From Streptomyces sp. NRRL F-5122 (lineage in GTDB: Bacteria; Actinomycetota; Actinomycetes; Streptomycetales; Streptomycetaceae): a DNA stretch of 64,000 nucleotides. This document shows, in pieces, positions 17,322 to 24,787 of the stretch (the first letter of the stretch is position 1; the number at the start of each line of letters is the position of its first letter). Below the pieces are notes generated by a model that was not told the DNA's origin, did no database searches, and saw only the letters and a program-made list of their open reading frames with translations. Location: the NCBI RefSeq assembly GCF_001507435.1, contig NZ_LMWH01000254.1, forward strand, positions 1 to 64,000, read 5' to 3'. The translations under genes and the position numbers were made by a program.

Positions 17322-17331
17322 GTACAGGAGC
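17316..17331. promoter_or_regulatory. Operator-like palindrome over Nudix start codon
   Basis: ACTCATGTACAGGAGC matches the motif seen twice upstream of the transfer operon (ACTCATGTATAGGAGT and ACTCATGTACATGAGT). It covers the Nudix start codon and lies 20 bp before the GntR start, a natural place for autoregulation and control of both divergent genes. Confidence 0.65.
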
Positions 17332-17351
17332 ATAGGAGGAAGAGAAGGACT

Positions 17352-18131
17352 ATGGGAACAGCGGTAGGAGGTGAGAGGGCCGTACCTCGGTACGTGCAGA
17401 TCGCCGAGCAGATCGTTCAGCAGATCCGGGCCGGTGTCCTCAAGCCCGGTGAGATGGTGCCGAGTGAGTCGGAGCTGGTGGACCGCTACGGCGTCTCGGG
17501 CGGCACGATTCGCAAGGCCATGGTCGAGGTGCGCGCGAGCGGGCTGGTCGAGACGCGGCACGGCAAGGGCTCGATCGTGAAGGATCGCCCGCCGGTACGG
17601 CATCGCTCCTCCGACCGCTTCCGGCGCTCGCACCGCCAGGGCGGCAAGGCCGCCTACCTCGCGGAGTCCGCGCAGTCCGGCGCCACGGCCAAGGTGAGCG
17701 TCCTCTACATCGGCCCCATGGAGGCCCCCGAGGATGCCGCCGAGCGACTGGGCGTCTCCGCCGGCACCCAGGTGCTCGCCCGGCGTCGCCTCTACTTCCG
17801 CAACGGCACCCCCGTCGAGACCGCGACGTCGTACCTCCCGTGGGATGTCGTCAAGGACATCCCCGAGCTGTTCGCCGAGAACCCTGGTGGCGGTGGCATC
17901 TACGCCCGACTCGAGGATCACGGGCACGAGTTCGCCGAGTTCGTGGAGACGCTGCAGGCGCGTACGGCTTCCAAGGCGGAGGCGTCGGAGCTGGCGCTGA
18001 GCCCCGGTGCGCCGGTGGTTCATCTGGTCCGTGAGGCGCGTACGACGGAGGGTCGTGTGGTGGAGGTCTGTGACACGCTCATGGCCGCTGACCAGTTCAT
18101 CTTCGAGTACCGGATCCCTGCGGTCGACTGA
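17352..18131 (+). CDS. GntR/HutC-family repressor (KorSA-like)
   Basis: A 259-residue regulator. The winged helix is at residues about 12-78 (RYVQIAEQIVQQIRAG, then PSESELVDRYGVSGGTIRKA and the wing GLVETRHGKGSIV). The rest is a UTRA-type effector domain, about residues 105-255. In pSAM2, KorSA of this family represses the activator gene and its own gene, keeping the element integrated and silent. Palindromes matching one another lie immediately upstream of this gene and upstream of the downstream operon, which fits that role. The ATG follows GAGAAGGACT. A stem-loop follows the stop. Confidence 0.85.
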   Translation: MGTAVGGERAVPRYVQIAEQIVQQIRAGVLKPGEMVPSESELVDRYGVSGGTIRKAMVEVRASGLVETRHGKGSIVKDRPPVRHRSSDRFRRSHRQGGKAAYLAESAQSGATAKVSVLYIGPMEAPEDAAERLGVSAGTQVLARRRLYFRNGTPVETATSYLPWDVVKDIPELFAENPGGGGIYARLEDHGHEFAEFVETLQARTASKAEASELALSPGAPVVHLVREARTTEGRVVEVCDTLMAADQFIFEYRIPAVD

Positions 18132-18152
18132 CGCAGACTCAACTCTCTTCAG

Positions 18153-18180
18153 CCCGTCGCGAGTTCTTCTTCGCGGCGGG
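18153..18180 (+). terminator. Terminator after GntR gene
   Basis: The stem CCCGTCGCGA / TCGCGGCGGG has one mismatch and an 8-base loop, and lies 22 bp past the GntR stop. It separates repressor transcription from the operator cluster of the next operon. Confidence 0.6.
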
Positions 18181-18182
18181 TT

Positions 18183-18259
18183 GACTCATGTATAGGAGTC
18201 AGACACTCTTCTTCATGTCACTCATGTACATGAGTGACGGAGTCCAACCTCTATAGAGG
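18183..18259. promoter_or_regulatory. Three palindromic operators upstream of transfer operon
   Basis: Site 1 (18,183-18,200) is an imperfect palindrome, GACTCATGTATAGGAGTC. Site 2 (18,217-18,238) is a perfect 22-bp palindrome with core ACTCATGTACATGAGT. Site 3 (18,248-18,259) is CCTCTATAGAGG, a perfect 12-bp palindrome just before the ribosome binding site GAGGAGTG of the next gene. Sites 1 and 2 share the motif at the Nudix/GntR boundary. They are likely to be bound by the GntR repressor; which base pairs are contacted is inference. Confidence 0.7.
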
Positions 18260-18270
18260 AGTGAACTGCT

Positions 18271-18627
18271 GTGCGTCAGATTCCCGTCGACACCTCCGCC
18301 GCGACCGTGATGGTCGCCAAGACTCCGCAGCCGAAGGTCAAGGACCGTCGGACCGGTGAGATCGCGACCGATGCCGAGACCGGGGCGAAGTTGATGACCG
18401 TGGACGTGATGTTCGCGGCGAACGACGAGGTCGAGATCCTGTCCGTCACCGTCCCCGAGCCGGGTATCTCCGGTGAGCTGGCCATGGGCACCCCGGTCGC
18501 TCTGACGGGCCTGATTGCCCGGCCGTGGGAGAACGACTTCAACGGGCAGAAACGGCACGGGATCGCGTTCCGCGCGGTCGCGGTCACCTCCCTGGCCGCC
18601 ACCGGTTCGACGCCGAAGGCGGCCTGA
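18271..18627 (+). CDS. SCO3933-family regulatory protein (AICE backbone)
   Basis: A 118-residue protein found at this position, between the repressor and the translocase gene, in many actinomycete elements. I recognise the sequence as the SCO3933-type group. It has the openings RQIPVDTSAATVMVAKTPQP and TGEIATDAETGAKLMTVDV, and GTPVALTGLIARPWEN near the end. It reads as a compact beta-rich domain without membrane spans. Related element genes have been described as activators of replication and excision (pSAM2 Pra-like). Its promoter region carries the operator cluster, so it should be repressed in the quiescent state. Exact biochemistry is unknown. Confidence 0.7.
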   Translation: MRQIPVDTSAATVMVAKTPQPKVKDRRTGEIATDAETGAKLMTVDVMFAANDEVEILSVTVPEPGISGELAMGTPVALTGLIARPWENDFNGQKRHGIAFRAVAVTSLAATGSTPKAA

Positions 18628-18629
18628 TC

Positions 18630-19985
18630 ATGACCGGGTTCACGGTCGCGCTGGTGCTGGTCGCTGCTGCTGCGGGTCTCCTGCGGTGGCGGCGCCCGGC
18701 CTGGTACTGGCTGACCTTCGGGGTCACCCTCGTGAGCCTGCGGGTCCTGGTTCGTTACGCCACGGTCATGGACGCCTGCGGGCTGACTGTTCCTCCGTCG
18801 CGGTGGCGGCTGGCGTTAGCCCGGGCCACCAACCGTCCCGCACCCGAGTCCCGCCCGCCGCGCATCCTGCTGCTGCGTCCGACCCGGACCGGGCTGGTTC
18901 TGAGGTTGAAGCTGCGGCCCGGGCAGGACGCTTTCGACGTCGCTGCCGCGTCCGACCGGTTGCGCCACTCCTTCTCGATGTACGGGGTCACTTCGCGGGA
19001 GCTGCGTTCGGGTGTGGTGGAGGTGCGGATGACCGGCTATGACGTCCTCAAGCGGGTCCAGATGCCTACCCAGATCGACACCCGTCCGATGCGGGTTGCG
19101 GTTGCGCTGCGGGAGGACGGGGCGGTCCACTACCGCGACTACCGGGCGATACCCCATGCCCTCACCCTGGGTGCCACCGAGTCGGGTAAGTCCGTCTACC
19201 AGCGCAACCTCGTCGCCGGACTTGCCGCACAGGATGTCGCCCTGGTCGGGATCGACTGCAAGCAGGGAGTCGAACTGTTCCCGCTGGCCCGCCGCTTCTC
19301 CGCCCTGGCCGACACCCCCGACATCGCCGCTGACCTCCTTGACGCCCTCGTGGCCCGCATGGGGGAGGTGTACCAGCTCATTCGTGCTGAGCAGCGGATC
19401 ACTGCGGACGTGCCGGATGCGGAGATCGCCGCCGACATCTGGGACCTGCCCGAGCACCTGCGCCCGACCCCGGTCGTGGTGCTGGTGGATGAGGTTGCCG
19501 AACTCGCCCTCTTCGCCTCAAAGGACGAGGAGAAGCGTCGGGATCGGATCATCACCGCCCTGGTCCGCCTCGCCCAGCTCGGCCGCGCGGCCGGCATCTA
19601 CCTCGAGATCTGCGGGCAGCGCTTCGGCTCCGAACTCGGCAAGGGCATCACCATGCTCCGCGCCCAGCTCACCGGCCGCACCGCACACCGCGTCAACGAC
19701 GAAACCTCGGCGAACATGGCCTTCGGCGACATCTCCCCGGACGCCGTCCTCGCCGCCATCCAGATCCCCGCCGAAATGCGCGGCGTCGCCGTCGCCGGGG
19801 ACTCCACCGGGGGCTGGCACCGCATCCGCGCCCCCCACACCTCCCTGCGCCAGGCCGTCAACGTCTGCAACCGGCACGCCGACCGGACCCCGGACCTGCC
19901 CGAACTGGCACCGTTCCGGCCCGTGCTGGTTGGTGCTCCTGCGGCTCAGGTGCCGTTGTCGAAGGCCGCCCCAGCGACGGCCTGA
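18630..19985 (+). CDS. FtsK/SpoIIIE-type DNA translocase (TraSA-like)
   Basis: A 451-residue membrane-anchored ATPase. Two membrane spans lie in the first 60 residues (VALVLVAAAAGLLRW, then WYWLTFGVTLVSLRVLVRYA). Walker A is GATESGKS at residues 181-188 and Walker B is VVVLVDEVAELA near 282-293. In Streptomyces a single hexameric TraB/TraSA protein moves double-stranded plasmid DNA from mycelium to mycelium, which is the expected role. It starts 3 bp after the stop of the preceding gene. The length is close to that of other element translocases. No relaxase gene is present, as expected for this transfer mode. Confidence 0.88.
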   Translation: MTGFTVALVLVAAAAGLLRWRRPAWYWLTFGVTLVSLRVLVRYATVMDACGLTVPPSRWRLALARATNRPAPESRPPRILLLRPTRTGLVLRLKLRPGQDAFDVAAASDRLRHSFSMYGVTSRELRSGVVEVRMTGYDVLKRVQMPTQIDTRPMRVAVALREDGAVHYRDYRAIPHALTLGATESGKSVYQRNLVAGLAAQDVALVGIDCKQGVELFPLARRFSALADTPDIAADLLDALVARMGEVYQLIRAEQRITADVPDAEIAADIWDLPEHLRPTPVVVLVDEVAELALFASKDEEKRRDRIITALVRLAQLGRAAGIYLEICGQRFGSELGKGITMLRAQLTGRTAHRVNDETSANMAFGDISPDAVLAAIQIPAEMRGVAVAGDSTGGWHRIRAPHTSLRQAVNVCNRHADRTPDLPELAPFRPVLVGAPAAQVPLSKAAPATA

Positions 19986-20066
19986 CCCTCCCTGTCCCCC
20001 GGTTGGCGTGACCGTCTTCGCGCCGAGTCCCTACCCCCTCCATGCCTGAAACAGGAAGGAGCCGTG

Positions 20067-20726
20067 ATGAGCCGCCCCGCTCTCCGCGTCGATGCTGTGC
20101 TGGTCCAGGCCGTCATTGCCGGGGCGCTGTCCTTCGCCCACCTGCACGACCTGGCCGCCGCTGCCGGACAGGACGGGTGGAAGGCGTGGGCCTACCCGGT
20201 CAGCGTCGACCTGCTCCTGGTCGCCGCCTGGCGACGCCTGCGCTCCGATGGCCCGTCTCGGCTGGCCTGGTGCTGGTTCGTGATCGCCCTGTTCGCCTCA
20301 CTCGGCGCCAACATCGCCACCGCCGGATTCCTCGACCTGGCCAACCCGCCTGCCCTGCTCCGCCTCGGCATCGCCGGATGGCCCGCCCTCGCCTTCCTCG
20401 GCGGCACGCTCCTCGCCCACTCCGGACACAGGGAGCCGCATCCGCCGGCACCCACAGCCCCGGACTCCGCACCCCATATCGAGCCCGACCCGGAACCTGA
20501 GCCCGTCAGCGCTCCAGCGCCCGAGCCCACATCGGTTGAACAGGCCCCAGCTCTTCCCGCCGCCGCCCCGGTGCCCGCGGTCCCGGCCGTGCTAATCGAG
20601 CACGCGCGCAAGGTCGCCGACGACCACCAGGCCCGCACCGGCAGCCGCATCGACACCGACACCCTGCGCGCCCGGCTCGGCGTCCCGCCGCAACTGGCCG
20701 ACGCCATCGCCACCCAACTCGCCTAA
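20067..20726 (+). CDS. DUF2637/SpdB-like spread membrane protein
   Basis: A 219-residue protein with four membrane segments in the first 120 residues (LVQAVIAGALSFAHLHDLA, YPVSVDLLLVAAW, CWFVIALFASLGANIATAGF, GWPALAFLGGTLLAH). A proline/glutamate-rich linker follows, then a basic C-terminal helical domain (LIEHARKVADDHQARTGSRI). This is the DUF2637 type found in transfer operons of Streptomyces plasmids, thought to help spread DNA between compartments of the recipient mycelium. AAGGAG lies 5 bases before ATG 20067; the GTG just before is too close. It belongs to the transfer operon. Confidence 0.8.
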   Translation: MSRPALRVDAVLVQAVIAGALSFAHLHDLAAAAGQDGWKAWAYPVSVDLLLVAAWRRLRSDGPSRLAWCWFVIALFASLGANIATAGFLDLANPPALLRLGIAGWPALAFLGGTLLAHSGHREPHPPAPTAPDSAPHIEPDPEPEPVSAPAPEPTSVEQAPALPAAAPVPAVPAVLIEHARKVADDHQARTGSRIDTDTLRARLGVPPQLADAIATQLA

Positions 20727-20748
20727 CACGAAGGGAGAACCGCCCGTC

Positions 20749-20940
20749 ATGCCTGCCCGTGACCACTTCCATTCCGTGATGCCGATCGGCCCGGTGCAGA
20801 TCGGCACCCACCGCGACCGCAACGGCCAGACCAAGCACGCCGCCGTGTGCACCAACGACCGGTGCGGCTGGTCCGCCGACTACTCCAGCTCCTCCGCCGC
20901 CCAGCTCGCCGCCCGCACCCACCGCTGCCACGCCCGCTGA
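20749..20940 (+). CDS. Small mobile-element transfer protein (SpdA-like)
   Basis: A 63-residue hydrophilic protein with four conserved-looking cysteine/histidine positions (AAVCTNDRCGWSADYSSSSA and RTHRCHAR), suggesting a small zinc-binding fold. Proteins of this length and pattern are annotated as mobile element transfer proteins in pSAM2-like elements. It sits 22 bp after the DUF2637 gene and before two very small membrane-protein genes, in the transfer operon. The role in spread is known only by association. Confidence 0.72.
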   Translation: MPARDHFHSVMPIGPVQIGTHRDRNGQTKHAAVCTNDRCGWSADYSSSSAAQLAARTHRCHAR

Positions 20941-20953
20941 AGGAGACAAGCCC

Positions 20954-21094
20954 GTGCAGGTTCCGCTCTGGCTCGCCCTGCTGATCGTCGGCTACCTCGG
21001 CGTAAAGCTCATCCGCCCACCCGCCTGGTTCGTCGCCGTGCTCCTCCTGGGCGGCTTCCTCCTCGCCCCCGCCATCGACACCTTCCTCAAATAA
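20954..21094 (+). CDS. Tiny membrane spread protein
   Basis: A 46-residue protein starting at GTG after AAGGAGACAAGCCC. It is almost entirely hydrophobic: VPLWLALLIVGYLGVKLIR then WFVAVLLLGGFLLAPAI, two membrane segments joined by a short polar turn. Such small hydrophobic proteins are regular members of spread operons in Streptomyces elements. It lies 13 bp after the preceding stop and 23 bp before the next start, so it is clearly part of the operon. Confidence 0.68.
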   Translation: MQVPLWLALLIVGYLGVKLIRPPAWFVAVLLLGGFLLAPAIDTFLK

Positions 21095-21117
21095 CACCCG
21101 CAGAAAGGAGATCCACC

Positions 21118-21429
21118 GTGCTCCGCCCCAAGGTCCCGACCAACCCAATGCCGACCGGCATCGCCAATCCGCCCACCGTCACCGAGCCCACCACCGTCGT
21201 GCAACCCCCGGCGGCTCCCGCTCCAGTCGCGCCGGCCCCGGCCCGGCCGACCGTCCAGCTCACCCCGGGCGCTGTGATCGCGCTCGTGGGGGGTGGGACG
21301 GCCGTGGTCTTGGTCGTTGGCGCTGTTCTCGTCTCCATGCTCCTCGCGGTCGCCATTACCGGCGCCTCGCTCGCCATCTGCGCCCTGGTGATCCGCTCGC
21401 TCATCACCGCCGACGCCAAGCGGCGCTGA
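21118..21429 (+). CDS. SpdD-like spread protein
   Basis: A 103-residue protein. A proline-rich, low-complexity N-terminus of about 50 residues is followed by a long hydrophobic region, about residues 52-92 (VIALVGGGTAVVLVVGAVLV and MLLAVAITGASLAICALVIR), and a short basic tail. This layout is that of SpdD-type proteins of Streptomyces conjugative elements, membrane proteins needed for intramycelial spread. The GTG start follows AAAGGAGATCCACC, a strong site. Confidence 0.75.
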   Translation: MLRPKVPTNPMPTGIANPPTVTEPTTVVQPPAAPAPVAPAPARPTVQLTPGAVIALVGGGTAVVLVVGAVLVSMLLAVAITGASLAICALVIRSLITADAKRR

Positions 21430-21520
21430 CCGGCCCCCGGGCGGCCCTGATACCGCCAAGCATCCACCGCCCGGGAGCCACGCCCCCAACCGATCCCGCA
21501 GAACCGGAAGGAACCCCAGC

Positions 21521-21703
21521 ATGACCGACCGCACCACACCCCCGCCCCACATCTGCCCCAACTGCGACGGCTTCGCCTCCGCCGCCATCACCCTCGGCGG
21601 CCGCAACGCCCGCGGACAACTGCGCACCATCACCGCCCACTGCCCGGCCTGCCACGGCACCGGAACGGTTCCCGCTCGTGTCAAGGAGGGCGCCCGTGCC
21701 TGA
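21521..21703 (+). CDS. Small zinc-ribbon protein
   Basis: A 60-residue protein with two CxxC pairs (HICPNCDGF and HCPACHGTG), forming a likely four-cysteine zinc ribbon of the DnaJ-like type. It begins after GGAAGGAACCCCAGC and its stop overlaps the start of the replication gene by 8 bp, so the two are translationally linked. Small zinc-finger proteins are frequent just ahead of the rep gene in these elements. The partner is unknown. Confidence 0.65.
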   Translation: MTDRTTPPPHICPNCDGFASAAITLGGRNARGQLRTITAHCPACHGTGTVPARVKEGARA

Positions 21704-23084
21704 CACGCTGCTCGACCCGACCACCCTCGGCGACCTGCTGAGGGTGGCCTCGGCCGATGACTACCACCGCTGGGAAGACCAGATCCGCCGCACCGGCGGC
21801 TGCGCCGACCCCATCCACCTCCAGGGCTGGACCCTCCACAAGGACAAAACCACCGGCGAAACCCTGCACCACTACAGCACCGAGAACGAACCCGGCGGAC
21901 GCCTCCGGATCGCGTGCGGCAACCGCCGCGCCTCCCGCTGCCCCGCCTGCGCCTTCACCTACGCGGGCGACACCTACCACCTCATCCGCGCAGGCCTGGC
22001 CGGAGACGACCGCCGCCACATCCCCGCAACCATCCGCGACCACCCCCGCGTCTTCGCCACCCTCACCGCCCCGTCCTTCGGCCCCGTCCACAACCGGCCC
22101 GACCATGGCGTCTGCCGCTGCGGCACCCGCCACCAGGCCGACGACCCTGCGCTCGGCACGGCACTGGACCCGGAAACCTATGACTACGCGGGTGCCGTCC
22201 TCTTCAACAACTACGCCGGGCAACTGTGGATGAGGTTCACCACCCGCCTGCGCCGCGAGATCGCTGCCCGCGCCGGACTCACCCGCAGTGAACTCCCCGA
22301 CCACGCCCGCCTGTCGTACGGCAAGGTCGCCGAGTTCCAAAAGCGCGGTGCCGTGCACTTCCACGCCGTCATCCGCATCGACGGACCGGAAGGACCCGAC
22401 ACCCCACCCCCGGCCTGGGCAACAGTCGAACTCCTCACCGACGCGATCAGCGCCGCCGCCGCGCACTCCTACACCTCAGTCTCGGTGCCGGCCGCTGGCG
22501 ACCAGCCCGCCCGCACCTTCCGCTGGGGCACTCAACTCGACGTCCGCCCTGTGAAGGCCTTCGGTGACGGCTCCGACATCACCGAACAGGCCGTCGCCGC
22601 CTACGTCGCCAAGTACGCCACCAAAGCAGCCGAGACCACCGGCACCCTCGACCGCCGCATCGGCGAACTCTCCGAACTCGACCGCCACGGCGTCCCCGAC
22701 CACGCACGCCGCCTCATCGAAGCCTGCAAGCTCCTCGACCCTTTGTATCCCGACAGGCGCCTCTGGGCGTGGGCTCACATGCTCGGCTTCCGCGGCCACT
22801 TCTCCACCAAGTCCCGCAACTACTCCACCACCCTCAGCGCTCTGCGTCAGGAACGCGCCGACTACCGCGCAGCCCAGGAACGCGAAGCCCTCGGCCTCAA
22901 CGCCCTGGAGGACCGCGAGCCGGACACCGTCCTCGTCCTGGCCGACTGGCAGTACGCCGGACACGGCCACACCCCAGGCGAATCCGCCCTCGCCGCCACC
23001 ATCGCCCGCGACCTCCAACTCAACCGCGACACCGCCCGCGAAGCCCTACGCGACCAACTCGCCCAGGAAGGAGCCCCAGAGTGA
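21696..23084 (+). CDS. repSA: RepSA-type rolling-circle replication initiator
   Basis: A 462-residue initiator of pSAM2 type. The HUH metal motif is HFH (residues 221-223, within GAVHFHAVIRIDG). A tyrosine segment, AAYVAKYATK (Tyr303 and Tyr307), is the probable nicking site. N-terminal cysteine pairs (CGNRRASRCPAC) may bind zinc. In pSAM2 RepSA nicks the element's origin after excision and drives rolling-circle replication during transfer. The GTG at 21696 follows AAGGAGGGCGCCC. The 3' end overlaps the excisionase start by 4 bp, and int follows, as in pSAM2. Confidence 0.87.
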   Translation: MPDTLLDPTTLGDLLRVASADDYHRWEDQIRRTGGCADPIHLQGWTLHKDKTTGETLHHYSTENEPGGRLRIACGNRRASRCPACAFTYAGDTYHLIRAGLAGDDRRHIPATIRDHPRVFATLTAPSFGPVHNRPDHGVCRCGTRHQADDPALGTALDPETYDYAGAVLFNNYAGQLWMRFTTRLRREIAARAGLTRSELPDHARLSYGKVAEFQKRGAVHFHAVIRIDGPEGPDTPPPAWATVELLTDAISAAAAHSYTSVSVPAAGDQPARTFRWGTQLDVRPVKAFGDGSDITEQAVAAYVAKYATKAAETTGTLDRRIGELSELDRHGVPDHARRLIEACKLLDPLYPDRRLWAWAHMLGFRGHFSTKSRNYSTTLSALRQERADYRAAQEREALGLNALEDREPDTVLVLADWQYAGHGHTPGESALAATIARDLQLNRDTAREALRDQLAQEGAPE

Positions 23085-23293
23085 AGGACCGCTACCTCAG
23101 CGTCGACCAGGTCGCCGAAATGCTCGGCACCACGGCACGCTTCCCCCGTCGACTGATCGCGGAACGCCGCATCACGTTCGTCAAGGTCGGACGGCACGTT
23201 CGAATCCCTGAGAGCGCGGTCGACGCCTTCATCGAGGCCCACACGGTCAAGCCCATCACGTCGCGGTCGATGCGCCTCAAGGCGGTGGCCTGA
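23081..23293 (+). CDS. xis: Excisionase (helix-turn-helix Xis)
   Basis: A 70-residue MerR/excisionase-type DNA-binding protein: YLSVDQVAEMLGTTARFPRR then ERRITFVKVGRHVRIPESAV, the standard helix-turn-helix plus wing of element excisionases. The GTG start overlaps the rep stop as GTGA, and its TGA overlaps the integrase ATG as TGATG, so rep, xis and int form one translationally coupled unit. It should direct the integrase toward excision. Confidence 0.87.
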   Translation: MKDRYLSVDQVAEMLGTTARFPRRLIAERRITFVKVGRHVRIPESAVDAFIEAHTVKPITSRSMRLKAVA

Positions 23294-24426
23294 TGCCGAA
23301 TGCCAAAGGTCGCCGTCGCCGCTTCGGGTCCGTGCGCAAGCTGCCCTCGGGACGCTTCCAGGCTCGCTACCGGGGCCCGGACGGGTTGATGCGCACAGCT
23401 GACAACACGTTCGCCACTCAGACCGACGCCAACCGCTGGTTGGTCAAGCAAGAGGCCAAGATCCTCGACGGCGATTGGCGCAACCCGGACGTCAACATGA
23501 CGTTCGGGGCGTACGCAGAAGCCTGGTTCAAGGATCGCGACTACGCTGCCACGACCCGCGAACGCAACGTCGGCATCCTGAACCTGCACATCATGCCGAC
23601 GTTCCTCGCGGTGCCGCTCCATGAGATCACTACGCCCCAGGTGCGGCGCTGGCGTACGGGCCTCCTGGACGCCGGGGTCGGCCCCGCCACCGTCGCCAAG
23701 GCCTACACGATCCTCCGCACGATCCTGAACACGGCCGTGGACGACGGCCTGATCCAGCGCAACCCATGCCGGGTCAAAGGGGCCGGTACGGCCGATCACG
23801 CCGAGCGGCCGTTCCTGTCCGTGCCCGAGGTGTACCGGCTCGCGGACGCCGTTCCGTCCCACTGCCGAGCCCTCGTCCTCATGGCGGCCTTTTGCGCTCT
23901 CCGGTTCGGCGAGCTGGCAGCCCTGGAGCGCCGCGACATCGACCTGGAGGCCCGTACCGTGTCCGTCCGACGCTCGTACTCCGAAACCCGCGCCCACGGC
24001 CTCACCGTCAAGGCTCCCAAGAGCGCTGCCGGTGTCCGCACCGTGGCCATCCCCGCCTCGCTCGTCGAGGAGCTGGCCCATCACCTCGCCGAGTACTCCG
24101 GTGCCGGCCGGACCGGGCTCGTCTTTCTCGGCGCCCGCGGCGGTGTCCTGCGCCGGAACAACCTCCGCCGGATCTGGCTCCGGGCCCTCGACTCGACCGG
24201 CCTCGATGGCGTCCGCTTCCACGACCTCCGGCACACCGGTAACACCCTGGCCGCGACCGGTGGCGCGACCACACGCGAGCTGATGCACCGCATGGGCCAC
24301 TCGTCGGTGCGGGCAGCGCTGATCTACCAGCACATCGTGAACGGCCGTGACCACCAGATCGCCGACTACGTCGACGGCCAGATCAGGAGAGTGGAGCGGC
24401 CTCCCCGCGGTTCATCTGGCACGTAA
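23293..24426 (+). CDS. int: Tyrosine site-specific integrase
   Basis: A 377-residue tyrosine recombinase. An arm-binding/AP2-like N-terminus (SGRFQARYRGPDGLMRTAD) is followed by a SAM-like core-binding domain near residues 70-150. The catalytic residues are all present: Arg204 (ALRFGEL), His310 and Arg313 (FHDLRHT), His336 (MGHSS) and Tyr345 (LIYQH). It lies next to the tRNA-Val gene whose 3' half forms the att core, as usual for elements that use tRNA targets. It should integrate the element and, with Xis, excise it. Confidence 0.92.
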   Translation: MPNAKGRRRRFGSVRKLPSGRFQARYRGPDGLMRTADNTFATQTDANRWLVKQEAKILDGDWRNPDVNMTFGAYAEAWFKDRDYAATTRERNVGILNLHIMPTFLAVPLHEITTPQVRRWRTGLLDAGVGPATVAKAYTILRTILNTAVDDGLIQRNPCRVKGAGTADHAERPFLSVPEVYRLADAVPSHCRALVLMAAFCALRFGELAALERRDIDLEARTVSVRRSYSETRAHGLTVKAPKSAAGVRTVAIPASLVEELAHHLAEYSGAGRTGLVFLGARGGVLRRNNLRRIWLRALDSTGLDGVRFHDLRHTGNTLAATGGATTRELMHRMGHSSVRAALIYQHIVNGRDHQIADYVDGQIRRVERPPRGSSGT

Positions 24427-24434
24427 GTGGCACG
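24417..24434 (+). repeat. Phased TGGCACG repeats, candidate arm site (right end)
   Basis: TGGCACG at 24,417-24,423 and 24,428-24,434 are 11 bp apart, the same spacing as two pairs near the left att site. The repeats span the end of int and the first bases after it. They may be integrase arm or Xis sites; this is inference. Confidence 0.45.
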
Positions 24435-24460
24435 ACGACTCCGAGCGGCCGAGAAAGATC

Positions 24461-24502
24461 AAGGCCCAGGTCTCCGGGTATCTCCCCGCTGACCTGGGCC
24501 TT
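24461..24502 (+). terminator. Terminator after int
   Basis: The stem AAGGCCCAGGTC / GACCTGGGCCTT is 12 bp and perfect, with an 18-base loop. It lies 34 bp after the integrase stop and before attR, shielding the antisense side of the tRNA gene. Confidence 0.8.
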
Positions 24503-24520
24503 AGTCGTGTCCTGAGACCA

Positions 24521-24565
24521 GTGGGCGCGGACGGTTTCGAACCGCCGACATCCGCCTTGTAAGGG
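24521..24565 (+). repeat. attR: 45-bp core within tRNA-Val
   Basis: Identical to 8715-8759. It supplies the 3' half of the tRNA-Val gene, so the tRNA stays intact after integration. The identity ends with AAGGG, inside the anticodon loop/stem region. Confidence 0.88.
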
Positions 24566-24593
24566 CGGCGCTCTACCGCTGAGCTACGCGCCC
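24522..24593 (-). tRNA. tRNA-Val (anticodon UAC)
   Basis: Read on the minus strand, the 72-nt gene folds as a cloverleaf. Its acceptor stem is GGGCGCG/CGCGCCC with discriminator A, the D arm is GCTCAGCGGTAGAGC, the anticodon stem is CCGCC/GGCGG around loop CTTACAA (anticodon TAC), and the T arm contains GGTTCGAAACC. CCA is not encoded. It reads GUA codons, rare in this genome. Its 3' half is the integration site of the element on the left. Confidence 0.93.
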
Positions 24594-24787
24594 AGGACGA
24601 GTCGACAGCCTACATCGATCCAGGGGATACCCCGCAAACGCACATGACGGGAAGGCGGCAGGAACCCTGGCAGGGGGTTAACCCCACCTCGGACCGGGGA
24701 GTCCGCTCCATCCTCCCGAGGGCCGCCGGTCCGTACGGTCGAAGAACACTCCGCTTCGGTACTTCAGGCTCTCAGGGGGACACTGTC

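Larger units (their letters stand above)
8715..24565. mobile_element. pSAM2-type integrative and conjugative element (AICE)
   Basis: A 45-bp identical direct repeat of the 3' half of tRNA-Val bounds this 15.85-kb region, and the complete tRNA is at the right end. Inside are all backbone functions known from the pSAM2 family: tyrosine integrase and excisionase next to the tRNA, a rolling-circle RepSA initiator, an FtsK/TraB-type DNA translocase for double-stranded DNA transfer, Spd spread proteins, a GntR repressor of KorSA type and a Nudix protein like Pif. The left half, about 9-16 kb, carries cargo. The element looks complete for excision, replication and transfer. Mobility itself is inference. 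Confidence 0.88.

Noticed and set aside
24674..24685. GGGGTTAACCCC palindrome upstream of the DUF4097 gene
   Set aside because: A single 12-bp palindrome with no second copy or matching regulator; too little to call an operator.
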